Part shown: one piece after another, positions 1 to 8,672 of the stretch
Layout: each line of letters begins with the position of its first letter
Position numbering within the stretch: position 1 is the first letter of the stretch
NCBI GenBank assembly: GCA_002496385.1
Contig: DAJR01000046.1
Location: forward strand, 5,868-45,121
Reading direction: 5' to 3'
DNA: 39,254 nt
From: Methanomassiliicoccales archaeon UBA147
GTDB lineage: Archaea > Thermoplasmatota > Thermoplasmata > SG8-5
Notes under the pieces: generated by a model
Told to the model about the DNA's origin: nothing
The model's database searches: none
Seen by the model: the letters and a program-made list of their open reading frames with translations, nothing else
Made by a program: the position numbers and the translations under genes

Positions 1-30
1 CACTTTAGGGGCTGGTAGTTTACGCGCAGT

Positions 31-38
31 TTTAATAT
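31..38 (+). promoter_or_regulatory. TATA box for the flavodoxin-like gene
   Basis: The sequence tttaatat lies about 30 nt before the GTG at 67. A start point near 61-63 would give an almost leaderless mRNA. A GGTGAG purine tract at 58-63 could also act as a weak ribosome site. Confidence 0.45.
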
Positions 39-66
39 CCCATGCCGATTTCGTGGCGGTGAGTCC

Positions 67-492
67 GTGAAATACGTCATCGTGTACTGGTCAAGGTTCG
101 GGAACAATCGCAAGCTGGCCGAGCATCTCGCGATTCAGCTTGGGAAGAAGGGCGAGGTTGAGATACTGACGCCGGAGAAGGCGGACCCGGCCTCCATGCC
201 AATGGCTGACCTATACGTGTTCTCGGCTGCCGCGGAGAAATTCTCGATCCAGAGCGACATGAAGAAGCTCATGAAGAACCTCATGAACCTGGAAGGGCGG
301 AAATACGCGATAATCAACACGCATGCCCTCGGGTTCAAGAACTGGCTGGGTAGGATGGACAAGCTCCTCTCAAAAAGCAACATGGCCAAGGTTGCGGAGA
401 TAGATTTCCGGATGGGCGACGGAACAGACAAGGGCAACGGGCTCCCCCCGGACTGGGAAAAGCGGCTTGACGGGTTCGCGGCCAAGCTCTGA
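67..492 (+). CDS. Flavodoxin-like domain protein
   Basis: This is a 141-residue soluble protein with the flavodoxin fold pattern. A first strand (YVIVYWS) runs into an FMN-phosphate-type loop, SRFGNN, at residues 9-14. A second strand-loop (YVFSAAAEKFS) and a third strand (KYAIINTHALGF) follow. The length matches short flavodoxins used as electron carriers or as FMN-binding domains. The phosphate loop has Arg-Phe in place of the usual Thr-Gly, so FMN binding is likely but not certain. The GTG start is chosen because GGTGAG and a TATA-like box sit just upstream, and no earlier in-frame start fits. It converges with the nitroreductase gene, another possible flavoprotein, only 9 nt away. The partner and pathway cannot be read from the sequence. 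Confidence 0.75.
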   Translation: MKYVIVYWSRFGNNRKLAEHLAIQLGKKGEVEILTPEKADPASMPMADLYVFSAAAEKFSIQSDMKKLMKNLMNLEGRKYAIINTHALGFKNWLGRMDKLLSKSNMAKVAEIDFRMGDGTDKGNGLPPDWEKRLDGFAAKL

Positions 493-501
493 TGACCGGA
501 T

Positions 502-1242
502 TCAACCCTTGATCTTTCCCACCGGCGCGAAATAAATCGCAAACTCATCCTCGCCGTCCACGCCGAGCAGCGCATCGGCGCGTTTCTGGTCGTATGCGGC
601 GATGGCGCATGTGCCGCAATTGATGGCCTCGCATGCGAGATACAGGTTCTGGCAGACATGGCCGGCGTCCAGCGCGATGACCTTGACGGAGGCCTCGCCG
701 TACCGCCATTCCATGCGGTAGGGGATGGCCGCCCAGATGAATGTGGCGGCGCTCTTGCCCGCGAATTCCTGACCCAGACAGGCTTCGGACACTTTCTTCT
801 CCAGATTGGCCGGCCCGGAGACCCTCACGAGCGCATGTTCGAGCGGCAGATACCTGTACAAGCCTTTGGCAAGACCTGCGACCCTGAAAGCGGCGATGTA
901 GGTCTCGATGGCATGGCGGCATCCTGCCGACGGGACAGTCCTGTAAACGCGGGCCTCGGATTCCTTCTTCCTGACACCTTGGGTGGCCCAAAGGAGGAAT
1001 GACAGTTCCTCCAGGGATATCGACCCGCCGGTAAATATCCGTCTGGATTTGCGATTTGCGATGGCCTTGATCAGGGTGTGCTTCCCTGCGCCCTTCAGGG
1101 TCTCCGGCCCGGGCAACTCGATGATTTTGGCGTTTTTCGGGACCGGCTTCTGGATGGGCGGCGGGGGAACTCCGCGGTTCTGATCCGTTTTTGTAAAATC
1201 CGTCGTCTGGCGCACCGTGTCCTTCAGGAAATCCCTTGGCAT
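502..1242 (-). CDS. SagB-type nitroreductase family protein
   Basis: The 246-residue protein belongs to the FMN-dependent nitroreductase superfamily. It has the IANRKSRRIF motif (the R-x-S-x-R FMN-phosphate signature), then SLEELSFLLWATQG, a central RTVPSAGCRHAIETYI segment and a C-terminal GTCAIAAYDQ/FAPVGKI region. This order is typical of SagB/ThcOx-type oxidoreductases, which act in azoline oxidation or as general flavin reductases. No YcaO-like cyclodehydratase or precursor peptide is nearby, so a peptide-modifying role is not supported here. The open frame extends to 1866, but that extension is antisense to the kinase gene. I start at the ATG at 1242 (MPRDFLKDTV), which has a GAGGATT ribosome site upstream. 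Confidence 0.8.
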   Translation of the reverse strand: MPRDFLKDTVRQTTDFTKTDQNRGVPPPPIQKPVPKNAKIIELPGPETLKGAGKHTLIKAIANRKSRRIFTGGSISLEELSFLLWATQGVRKKESEARVYRTVPSAGCRHAIETYIAAFRVAGLAKGLYRYLPLEHALVRVSGPANLEKKVSEACLGQEFAGKSAATFIWAAIPYRMEWRYGEASVKVIALDAGHVCQNLYLACEAINCGTCAIAAYDQKRADALLGVDGEDEFAIYFAPVGKIKG

Positions 1243-1280
1243 GTTAATCCTCTTTTTATCCAAGAGGGATTGGCTGAGCG

Positions 1281-1290
1281 GATATATTAA
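1281..1290 (-). promoter_or_regulatory. TATA-like element between divergent genes
   Basis: The AT-rich run gatatattaa lies about 44 nt before the nitroreductase ATG, leaving a leader that holds its GAGGATT ribosome site. The sequence is nearly palindromic. The kinase gene may instead use ttattaag near 1311. Confidence 0.35.
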
Positions 1291-1360
1291 CAATTCGTGC
1301 GTAAGAAATGTTATTAAGCTTGGACTCCCATTATGTTCCGGTGGGCAGGAGAGAAGGAAG

Positions 1361-2068
1361 ATGACCGACAAGGCCGCGCTCCAGAAGATCGTTGAAAAAA
1401 CGCCTGAGCTGCGGCGCGACGGCCCCGGCCCGTGCAGGGTACTTATCATGTCCGGCCTCCCCCTATCGGGCAAGTCCCACTTGATTGGACTCATCAGAAA
1501 GCGCGTCCCGGATTCCTTCCTCCTGGTGAGGTCCGACGAGGTCCGCCCGGTGGTGTGCAGATGCCTCGGACGGAAGCGGCCAGCATACGATGCGATAGAG
1601 CATGTGACAACGTTCCTGGTTGCGAGCGAGGTCATCCGGGCCGGGCTCACACTTAACTGGCCCGTCATCGTCGACGCCACCAACCTGAAGGAGGAGTTCC
1701 GCAGATGGGCATACGACCCTGCCGAGGCCATGAAGGCCGGCATCATAGTCGTTTTCATGCAGGTCACAGACGATGTCGCCCTGGCCAGATTGGCCGAGCG
1801 GGACAGGGACGGCTCTGCAGCTACGCTGGCTGTATACAACAAGCTGAGATATGAGACGGAGCCCATTGAGAGATGCTCAAAGCCCTATGTCGTCTACAAC
1901 TCGGACGGGGACCTGAGGCCCTATGCCAAGGACCTGGCAAATTGGATCACGGGAAAATCTGACACTGTGCCGGGGCTCAAGAACCTGCACCGCGAAGTTC
2001 CCAGGAAGGTTGTGGAACCGGAGAGGGAGCGGGTCGATTTCTACACCGGTAAAGTGGTGAAGCGTTAG
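1361..2068 (+). CDS. P-loop kinase (AAA_33 / zeta-toxin-like nucleotide kinase fold)
   Basis: The 235-residue protein has a Walker A motif GLPLSGKS at residues 32-39. It is followed by a strand ending VRSDEVRP and a VIVDATNLKEEFRR segment, which is the D-A-T-N-L signature of AAA_33 kinases such as polynucleotide-kinase-like and PSTK-like proteins. A lid-type region (LARLAERDRDG) comes next. The last 50 residues are basic and end in RVDFYTGKVVKR. The substrate could be a nucleic acid end, a small metabolite or a charged tRNA; the sequence does not decide. The ATG at 1361 follows a purine-rich GGAGAGAAGGAAG tract. The longer open frame from 1217 overlaps the divergent nitroreductase start and is less likely. 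Confidence 0.72.
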   Translation: MTDKAALQKIVEKTPELRRDGPGPCRVLIMSGLPLSGKSHLIGLIRKRVPDSFLLVRSDEVRPVVCRCLGRKRPAYDAIEHVTTFLVASEVIRAGLTLNWPVIVDATNLKEEFRRWAYDPAEAMKAGIIVVFMQVTDDVALARLAERDRDGSAATLAVYNKLRYETEPIERCSKPYVVYNSDGDLRPYAKDLANWITGKSDTVPGLKNLHREVPRKVVEPERERVDFYTGKVVKR

Positions 2069-2121
2069 CGGGGACGCATCCCGGTAGAAGCGATTAATAG
2101 GCAGTTGTCCATTTCCTTAAA

Positions 2122-2376
2122 ATGGAGGATAGGTTGCAAATGAAAATCGGCGTTTGCGGCATCGCTTGCGAGATATGCCCGAAGATGGTTAAGGGAGAAT
2201 GCCCCAACGGCGAGGCAGGATGCGTGCCGAGGGACAACAAGTTCTGCGCAATCTGCACCTGTGCGTTCAATAGGCACATAATGCACTGCTTCGGATGCCG
2301 GGAATTTCCCTGCGAGACGACAAAATCCGGGCCGATCGCGTTCGGCTATTGCCGGTACATCGCCGGGAAGAATTGA
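2122..2376 (+). CDS. Small cysteine-rich protein, DUF3795 family
   Basis: The protein has 84 residues and 11 cysteines, arranged as CGIACEICPK, CPNGEAGC, CAICTCA and CFGCREFPC. This is the pattern of DUF3795-type proteins, probably binding zinc or an iron-sulfur cluster. Function is unknown. Two starts are possible. The ATG at 2122 is 27 nt after a TATA-like gattaata and would be leaderless. The ATG at 2140 gives 78 residues beginning MKIGVCGIAC, which matches the usual family N-terminus, and has GGAGG at 2124-2128. The family N-terminus favours 2140 and promoter spacing favours 2122. Confidence 0.7.
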   Translation: MEDRLQMKIGVCGIACEICPKMVKGECPNGEAGCVPRDNKFCAICTCAFNRHIMHCFGCREFPCETTKSGPIAFGYCRYIAGKN

Positions 2377-2403
2377 GTATTTCGTGTTGCACAATTAATG
2401 GAA

Positions 2404-2940
2404 TCACTTGTCCCATGTCATTTCGTAGACGCAGGATTTCCCACCCTTGAAGGTGCACTCGGTCTGCTCGACCTTGCCCCTGAGCTTGCACATGTCCAGC
2501 ACACCCTGGAACGCGCCCTGCCACGAGTAGCAGTCCAGCTCGTCGAACGGGGAATCCGTCAGGGTTATGGTGGCCCTGCCGTCACCCACATTCACCTTGA
2601 TCTCGCCGAAGTTGAAGTTCCTGCGGTAATCCTCGACGCCTCTGTCCAATACGTTCCTGATGCCGGCCATTCGGGCCGCGAACGCAATGACGCCGTTCCC
2701 GTTCACGGTGTAAACTGCCGCCTTGAAGACCTCGTCCCTGCCATGATTGTCCGCAATCCAGTGCAGGACATCGCAGTTTACCTTTTCGGGGTACCATCCA
2801 TCTTCGAGAATCTTGGCATTGGGCATTCCGACCGCCCTCTGGCATTGCTCCAGCCCGTCCTTCCCCCATTTCTTCTTGATGTACCTGGCGTAGCCCAAAA
2901 TCACACCGCCCCGGGTCATCCTCTCAGCTGTTTCGGCCAT
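2404..2940 (-). CDS. V4R/DUF2378-like ligand-sensing domain protein
   Basis: This 178-residue soluble protein has a helical first half (GGVILGYARYIKKKWG) and an alpha/beta second half ending TECTFKGGKSCVYEMTWDK. The last segment looks like the C-x(n)-G-x-x-x-C-x-(Y/F)-E/I end of V4R and heme-NO-binding-like domains, and the whole resembles DUF2378-type proteins. Such domains bind small hydrophobic ligands or heme in regulators. No output domain is attached, so it may act through a partner. It appears to be a single-gene unit with a TATA-like box (ggataaacg on the plus strand, 2962-2970) 25-27 nt before the ATG, implying a leaderless mRNA. The family assignment is by eye and moderate. Confidence 0.5.
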   Translation of the reverse strand: MAETAERMTRGGVILGYARYIKKKWGKDGLEQCQRAVGMPNAKILEDGWYPEKVNCDVLHWIADNHGRDEVFKAAVYTVNGNGVIAFAARMAGIRNVLDRGVEDYRRNFNFGEIKVNVGDGRATITLTDSPFDELDCYSWQGAFQGVLDMCKLRGKVEQTECTFKGGKSCVYEMTWDK

Positions 2941-2961
2941 GGCAGCGGAGAGGCAATATCC

Positions 2962-2970
2962 GGATAAACG
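2962..2970 (-). promoter_or_regulatory. TATA box for the V4R-like gene
   Basis: On the minus strand this reads cgtttatcc, centred about 26 nt before the ATG at 2940. This is the spacing expected for a leaderless archaeal mRNA. Confidence 0.4.
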
Positions 2971-2985
2971 ATTTGCGGTCAGGCG

Positions 2986-4314
2986 TTAAAAAAACAGGCT
3001 CTGCTCCTTCAGCAGGCAGAATATCTTCGGGAGCCTGTCCATATCCCTCAATTCCTTCACAACCTTTTCCTTCATGGCATGGGCCTGTTCCTCGCTCAGC
3101 CCGGCCCTCACCTTGTAGCTTATGGTCTCGCCCAGGGGCGTCTCGCGTTCGCAAATGCCGAACACACCGTAATCTTCCGGTCGGGCGTACACGCGGCTGC
3201 CTTTTTGCAGGCCGAATACAGCTGCGGACACCATGTCCAGATTTTCGCGGTTCTCCCTGAGGAAGTCCACCGTGTCCGCGAAGGAAGCGGCATCCTCCCC
3301 CGGGAACCCGAACATCACGAACACGATGTTCCTGATGCCCGAGCCATGGCTTTCCGCGAGCACTTCCCGGATGTCCTCTACCCTGGTGCCTTTCCCCATC
3401 GAGTCCAGGATCCGCTGGTTCCCTGACTCGACGCCGAAGGATATACACACCAGCCCGCTCCCTCTCAGCTTGGGGAACAGGCCGAGCAGATCCTCGGTCG
3501 GCCTGGTCTGGCACCACCACCTCACATTCAGCGGCCCGAGCATGTCCGCGAGTTCGGACAATCTTCCCGCCGGAATGTTGTCGTCGATGAAGAAAAGGTT
3601 CTTGATCTTGTTATCCAGAATGGTTTTTTTGATGCATTCCAGATCAATCTCGCGGTATGGAACGTTTTCATGGTGGGTGCAGAAGGCGCATGCCCCGTGG
3701 CTGCAGCCCTGCGAACTTCTCATGGGGTATATCATCTCCTTCGAAAGATAGTCATCCTCGGGGTAATGGCTGAAATCCAGCGCGCATGAATTTCCGGATT
3801 CGGTCCGCCCAGTCAGATATTCCAGAAGCTCTTTCCCGTCATTCAGCACCCTGCATCCTTCCCTGCCCAGCCTTGCTGCGGCAGGCCCGCCTGCCACGCA
3901 GTCGACCCCATTCCCGGAGAGTGCCTTGATGAGCTTCGCCCCGTAAAAAATCTGGCTGTTGTAAACGATGCTGAATCCAACGGCGTCCGGTTTTTCCTTG
4001 ACTATGAGGGCGAGCAGTTCGGAAAAGAATTCCGGCTCTTCGCCCCTGGCCATCATCAGGTTGTTCTCCCTGTGGACCTTCTTCGCCCGGCTGGAGTACT
4101 TCCCGAGAAGCCCGGAATATGAGTTAAGAGTTCCTTTCGCCCTTTCCATCCTTCGGTAAAGCTCGGCGAACTTCCGCCTATGGAATTTTGCATTGAGATC
4201 CAGGCATTTGACGGTTATGTCGGTGTTCGCCGAGATGTACGCCGCCAGGCCGGTGACGGAATGCGGGGGCACGGTGGGCGTGCAGAAGGGCGGGTAGACG
4301 AGGAGGAGCTTCAT
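2986..4314 (-). CDS. B12-binding-type radical SAM protein
   Basis: The protein has 442 residues. The N-terminus (MKLLLVYPPF, then a region reading PDAVGFSIVYNSQ near residue 110) resembles the Rossmann part of B12-binding domains in radical SAM enzymes. The cluster motif is C204-x4-C209-x2-C212 (GCSHGACAFC). This is the CX4CX2C variant found in the GCYWGxCxFC-type subfamily, not the classic CX3CX2C. Downstream are the usual radical SAM barrel elements: FFIDDNIP, SFGVESGNQRILDSMGKG and VMFGFPGE. The lack of a clear D-x-H-x-x-G motif makes true cobalamin binding uncertain. Substrate is unknown and no substrate gene is adjacent. The ATG is leaderless relative to a TATA box at 4338-4348. Confidence 0.82.
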   Translation of the reverse strand: MKLLLVYPPFCTPTVPPHSVTGLAAYISANTDITVKCLDLNAKFHRRKFAELYRRMERAKGTLNSYSGLLGKYSSRAKKVHRENNLMMARGEEPEFFSELLALIVKEKPDAVGFSIVYNSQIFYGAKLIKALSGNGVDCVAGGPAAARLGREGCRVLNDGKELLEYLTGRTESGNSCALDFSHYPEDDYLSKEMIYPMRSSQGCSHGACAFCTHHENVPYREIDLECIKKTILDNKIKNLFFIDDNIPAGRLSELADMLGPLNVRWWCQTRPTEDLLGLFPKLRGSGLVCISFGVESGNQRILDSMGKGTRVEDIREVLAESHGSGIRNIVFVMFGFPGEDAASFADTVDFLRENRENLDMVSAAVFGLQKGSRVYARPEDYGVFGICERETPLGETISYKVRAGLSEEQAHAMKEKVVKELRDMDRLPKIFCLLKEQSLFF

Positions 4315-4337
4315 CGCGCCGCACTTAGCCGGCGCGG

Positions 4338-4348
4338 TTAATAATTAT
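4338..4348 (-). promoter_or_regulatory. TATA box for the radical SAM gene
   Basis: The run ttaataattat is centred about 28 nt before the ATG at 4314 on the minus strand, giving a leaderless transcript. Confidence 0.5.
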
Positions 4349-4550
4349 TGCGGGCGCGTTTGTTGCATATGCCTTTCATCAAACTTCTTCATGTTGAGGG
4401 CTTTCTGCTCCGGGCCGTTGGAATCTCAGCACTCATAGGGACAAGTCGAGCCAGCCAGCATCCGAATTTGGTGAAGCAAATTATTATCAGCCTGACAATT
4501 AAAAATGAGGAATTGCGTGATTAACGGTTTCTGACATTGTATAATAACAA
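4349..4550. other. Intergenic stretch with no gene recognised
   Basis: About 200 bases lie between the divergent promoters of the radical SAM gene and the C25 peptidase gene. They become AT-rich towards 4550. I see no convincing small gene, RNA structure or repeat. Confidence 0.4.
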
Positions 4551-4566
4551 GAAAACATTTATATTT
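4551..4566 (+). promoter_or_regulatory. BRE and TATA box for the C25 peptidase gene
   Basis: The sequence gaaaac followed by atttatattt is a good archaeal BRE-TATA pair. The expected start point is near 4588, leaving a leader of about 20 nt that carries the GGGAGAG ribosome site before the ATG at 4610. Confidence 0.6.
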
Positions 4567-4609
4567 AGATGAAACTATGACAGCATAGATAAAATTGGGA
4601 GAGTGTAAG

Positions 4610-7600
4610 ATGAAGACGTTGCTTGCAGTTTTGATTGTTGCCGGAATGATTTTTACAACTGTAATGCCCGTGAATTATGCAACAAATGAGGACAATTCCA
4701 TAATAATTGATGACCGGGATGAACTCGATTGCCAGAGCACACAATCTGAGGAAATGGTTGTTGAATTGCAGTTAGGCGAACACAAAATAAACGTTGATGG
4801 AACGGGAACAAGTTCTTTGACATATCCTGGGTCCGACATAATAGGTTTGCCGGGTGCACCGGCATTGCCTGTAAAAAAATACAGGCTGTTGCTGCCACCG
4901 AATGCAGATCCCGATAGTGTGATTGTCAATTTAATAGCGGACACCAGTGAACATCTCTCGGGTAAATTTTCATTTTCAAAAAATCTGCCTCCCGCAACAT
5001 TCAGAGAGGACGGTAGCATGTACATCTCTGAAGAGGCCGATTACAGCTGGGTTTATTCTCTCGATTCCCCGTGGCCGGATGAAATAATCGGGAACCGTGA
5101 GGTACATTACATGAGGCAGGCACCAATCCTCACATTCGATTATTATCCTTGCCAATTCATCCCTACCTGGCAAGAGGTGATAGAACACACAGATGTCAAG
5201 GTTTCCGTGTCATGGAAACAGAACGATAAGACGCTCTCCGACCCCCTGACCTTGAAATTTCTTTCGCGAATGAAGGAGGATATCGATAATTTCGAGATTG
5301 CCGATAAATCATACAACAACAATTATGACAGAGACAGCACGGGCAGCACATACGCCATCATTGCGACAAATGACATCCTTGACAACTGCGGGGCACTGGA
5401 GTTCTTTTGGGATTTCCTCGAGGCAAAAGGCTTTTCAGTCCTGGGCGTGACCGAAGACGATTACGGATATACAACAGGAAAACAAAGGGTGTTAAACATC
5501 CGACAATGGCTTATCAATCACTATGTGTCAGACTCCATCGAGTATGTCCTCCTCATAGGTAACCCGGACCCGTACGATGAAACTGATCCGGCCGGTTCTG
5601 TCGGGGATTTGCCGATGCTCATGTGCTGGCCCAGGCACGGCAGTGGTGACGGCTATGAGAATTCGCCAACAGATTATTTCTATGCGGATTTGACCGGGAA
5701 CTGGGACAAGGACGGCGACGGATATTATGGGGAATACATCGGGGATGGAGGAACGGGCGGGGTTGATTTCTACAGCGAGGTGCTGGTCGGCAGGATACCG
5801 TTCTATGGCTCATACACGGATGTGAACAATATCCTGACAAGAACGATGAACTACGATGGGACATGTGACGAGGAGTGGAAGCAACACATGCTTCTTCCGA
5901 TGGCGATATCGAACTATGCGAACGAGGACAGGTTGGGTTGGGCCAGAACGGACGGGCTGGATCTCCCCCAGAACGTTTTCAATAACATTCTGACCCCGGT
6001 GGGAATGGACGGCACGGTGATGTACGAGGGAGAGGGGCTCTCGCCGGTCTCCCCGTCTGCATATCATTATGACATGGACATCAACGAAGCGAATTTCATC
6101 TCCGAGTTCAACCAGGGGTATGGAACCGTATTCTGGTGGGCCCACGGCGGAAATGCGACGGCCTACAGAAAATATTGGTATATAGATGATGGGGACGGCG
6201 TGCCCGAGTATGGCGAGATGAATTGGGTGGGGTTCGTTGATAATTCCATGGTTAGTCTCCAAACAGACCAGCCCGCGTTCTTCTACCAGGCATCATGCAA
6301 CAATGGAGCCCCAGAGCATTGGTACAACCTTGGTCATTCGCTCTTGAAAAGAGGCGCGGCAATCAATACGATATCGTCCACCAGGGTGAGCTGGTATATG
6401 ATAGGAACTTGGAACCCAACATGGAGCCAGACCCGTTCAGACAATGCTGGCATAGGCTACTTTTATTTCGATTGCCTACTAAATTCCTTTATGACTGTCG
6501 GTGAATCGTTATACACTGTAACTGCAACCACAGGCCACGATTGGGAGGGCCAGAGCTGGATGAACAAGATGGACTTCAATATTTACGGGGACCCGTCCTT
6601 GCTTTATTACTGTGTCCCGCCAACCGTGACAGTAACCCAACCCAACACAGCATTGGCATGGCCGCAGGGAAGCTCGCAAACCATTACCTGGACCACCACC
6701 CCCGGCACATACTCTCCGTCAACGGTCGACATCTATTACTCGGCTGTTGGCGCGTATGGTCCATACGAACAGATCGCTGTCGGCGAGCCGGATGACGGTT
6801 CGTTCATATGGAGTCCAATACCCAACATAGTTTCCTCCACGAACTGCTATGTGTTAGTCGTGGTCACAGACAGAGGGGATTTCGTCGAGTCGGACATCAG
6901 CGACGTTGCGTTTTCAATAACTAACATCCGTGCGCCGATACGTATTGACGCGGACTCTGATTTCGATTCCGCGCACGGCGTCACCGGCGGTTCCGGGACT
7001 GCGTCCGAACCGTGGATAATCGAGGGCTGGATTATAGACGGGGGGGGTTATGGTTATTGTGCATACATCGGGAACACCACTAAACATTTCATCCTGCGGA
7101 ACTGTGAGTTCTATGGGGCGAACGGCGCCTATAATTTCCCATATTACACTCATGCTGGGGTCACTCTGTACAATGCACAGAACGGTGTCATCACATGCAA
7201 CGAAATCCACTCAAACAACAGGACCGGCATCTATCTCTTGGACTCAAGCAACAATAACGAAGTGACAGAAAATAATTGCTCGAACAATCTGTATCGCCAT
7301 GGGATAGGCATATCGGATTCCCTGTGGAATGTTGTCATCTCAAACGATTGCCTGAACAACGGGCAGGCGGGGATCGGCCTCTGGTCCTCCTCGTTCAATT
7401 ACTTGGCGGAGAATGTATGTGTCTCGAATGGCAATTATGGGATATATTGTGACAATTCAGAAAACAATTCGATAGAATCCAACATATGCAAGATGAATTA
7501 TGCCGGCCTCGTCACGACAAGCGCCTCCAACACCAATACGCTGAGTGGCAACAATTGCACGGACAACAATTACGGAATAGCGAACAACTGCTCGAATTTC

Positions 7601-8545
7601 AACATCATAGATTCCAATTACTGCGGCTCCAACCACGATCCCGGGGGAGGCATCGGAATTTGGGAGTCTGTTTATTGTGAAATTACGAACAATTTTGTCA
7701 CGAACAATGATATCGGATTGAATCTCGAAACATGCGATTATGCTTGGATTGCATACAACACAGTGTCTCACAATACCGATTATGGGATTTACATGAAGGA
7801 TTCCAATGAGAATGCCATATGTCACAACAATATTATTTCTAACAACATTCAAGCATCTGTTTGGGGCGTAAATGAATGGGATGACGGATATCCTTTGGGC
7901 GGCAATTACTGGTCCAATCATGTCGTTGCCGATTATTACTGCGGTCCCGGGCAGGATATCCCCGGCGGCGACGGAATCTGCGATTCCGCATATCTCAATG
8001 GGCCATCTTTGCGAGATAACTATCCGCTCATGGCGCCCTGGGGACTCAAGCACTTCAATATCAGTCTCCAAGCGGGTTGGAACCTTATTTCAATTCCTTT
8101 GAGAATGGAGGATTATTCGATTCCGTATGTGTTGGACAGCATATACGGAAAATGGGATTCGGTGAAGTATTATGACTCTGAAGATGTGAACCGCCCATGG
8201 AAAAGTTACAAAACCGGAGGCATGGTGAATAATATTGAGAACATATATCCCCATATGGGAATATGGATTCATACAACTGAGGCATGCCAATTTACTATCC
8301 CGGGGCATCTGATGGGTTCTACCGGCAGAATCCTGCGCACCGGATGGAACCTGGTGGGCTATCCGACATTGAGCCCGCTATCCGCTTATGACACATTATC
8401 GGGGACAGGCGCCGACATAATCTCTGTGTACCAGAGTGCAAGCCCATACATACTCGATATTACAGACCTTTCGACCGTGACTATGGTAGCTGGAAACGGA
8501 TATTGGGTGCATGTGCCTGCCGATACATGGTGGATCGTGGATTGA
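4610..8545 (+). CDS. Secreted C25-family (gingipain-like) peptidase fused to a beta-helix and a C-terminal GWNLISIP domain
   Basis: The 1311-residue protein begins with a clear signal peptide (MKTLLAVLIVAGMIFTTVMP). Residues of about 60-240 form a propeptide-like region. Residues of about 247-700 match peptidase family C25. They include YAIIATNDIL, YVLLIGNPDPYDE and VGRIPFYG, the likely catalytic His512 in WWAHGGN and Cys563 in YQASCNNG. An Ig-like segment follows. Residues 773-1143 are a right-handed beta-helix of NosD type with many N-N-x-x-x-x-N-x-C turns. The end (about 1150-1311) has two GWNLxxxP repeats, a module seen in secreted archaeal proteins. It is probably an extracellular cysteine endopeptidase held at the cell surface by its repeats; no C-terminal membrane anchor is visible. 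The gene is more AT-rich than most neighbours. The upstream in-frame ATG at 4595 would lengthen the signal peptide and lacks a ribosome site. Confidence 0.85.
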   Translation: MKTLLAVLIVAGMIFTTVMPVNYATNEDNSIIIDDRDELDCQSTQSEEMVVELQLGEHKINVDGTGTSSLTYPGSDIIGLPGAPALPVKKYRLLLPPNADPDSVIVNLIADTSEHLSGKFSFSKNLPPATFREDGSMYISEEADYSWVYSLDSPWPDEIIGNREVHYMRQAPILTFDYYPCQFIPTWQEVIEHTDVKVSVSWKQNDKTLSDPLTLKFLSRMKEDIDNFEIADKSYNNNYDRDSTGSTYAIIATNDILDNCGALEFFWDFLEAKGFSVLGVTEDDYGYTTGKQRVLNIRQWLINHYVSDSIEYVLLIGNPDPYDETDPAGSVGDLPMLMCWPRHGSGDGYENSPTDYFYADLTGNWDKDGDGYYGEYIGDGGTGGVDFYSEVLVGRIPFYGSYTDVNNILTRTMNYDGTCDEEWKQHMLLPMAISNYANEDRLGWARTDGLDLPQNVFNNILTPVGMDGTVMYEGEGLSPVSPSAYHYDMDINEANFISEFNQGYGTVFWWAHGGNATAYRKYWYIDDGDGVPEYGEMNWVGFVDNSMVSLQTDQPAFFYQASCNNGAPEHWYNLGHSLLKRGAAINTISSTRVSWYMIGTWNPTWSQTRSDNAGIGYFYFDCLLNSFMTVGESLYTVTATTGHDWEGQSWMNKMDFNIYGDPSLLYYCVPPTVTVTQPNTALAWPQGSSQTITWTTTPGTYSPSTVDIYYSAVGAYGPYEQIAVGEPDDGSFIWSPIPNIVSSTNCYVLVVVTDRGDFVESDISDVAFSITNIRAPIRIDADSDFDSAHGVTGGSGTASEPWIIEGWIIDGGGYGYCAYIGNTTKHFILRNCEFYGANGAYNFPYYTHAGVTLYNAQNGVITCNEIHSNNRTGIYLLDSSNNNEVTENNCSNNLYRHGIGISDSLWNVVISNDCLNNGQAGIGLWSSSFNYLAENVCVSNGNYGIYCDNSENNSIESNICKMNYAGLVTTSASNTNTLSGNNCTDNNYGIANNCSNFNIIDSNYCGSNHDPGGGIGIWESVYCEITNNFVTNNDIGLNLETCDYAWIAYNTVSHNTDYGIYMKDSNENAICHNNIISNNIQASVWGVNEWDDGYPLGGNYWSNHVVADYYCGPGQDIPGGDGICDSAYLNGPSLRDNYPLMAPWGLKHFNISLQAGWNLISIPLRMEDYSIPYVLDSIYGKWDSVKYYDSEDVNRPWKSYKTGGMVNNIENIYPHMGIWIHTTEACQFTIPGHLMGSTGRILRTGWNLVGYPTLSPLSAYDTLSGTGADIISVYQSASPYILDITDLSTVTMVAGNGYWVHVPADTWWIVD

Positions 8546-8561
8546 TAATCTAGCTTGCTCC

Positions 8562-8577
8562 CGGCTCACATCCGTGA
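8562..8577 (+). terminator. Small hairpin after the peptidase gene
   Basis: CTCAC and GTGAG form a 5-bp stem around ATCC just after the stop codon. It has no T-run, so a role in termination is only possible. Confidence 0.25.
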
Positions 8578-8642
8578 GAGTCATGTGCAAACAGAATATC
8601 GGCCAGAAGGTTCGTGTCGAGTGTGGAACTGTATAGAGTGGC

Positions 8643-8650
8643 CTTTTATT
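8643..8650 (+). promoter_or_regulatory. TATA-like box ahead of a structured RNA candidate
   Basis: The sequence cttttatt is centred about 26-29 nt before the first base of the AGCCCC/GGGGCT-closed element at 8675. No ORF starts at that distance. Confidence 0.3.
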
Positions 8651-8672
8651 CAAGTACGTTTGGCTGCATTCC

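Noticed and set aside
502..659. Peptide-modification (azoline) cluster around the SagB-like gene
   Set aside because: No YcaO, no precursor peptide and no transporter beside it.
502..1866. Longer nitroreductase of 454 residues
   Set aside because: The first 207 codons are antisense to the kinase gene and have no family features. The ATG at 1242 with a ribosome site is better.
2398..2967. Plus-strand ORF opposite the V4R-like gene
   Set aside because: Shadow of the GC-rich minus-strand gene. It lacks a promoter, ribosome site and domain features.
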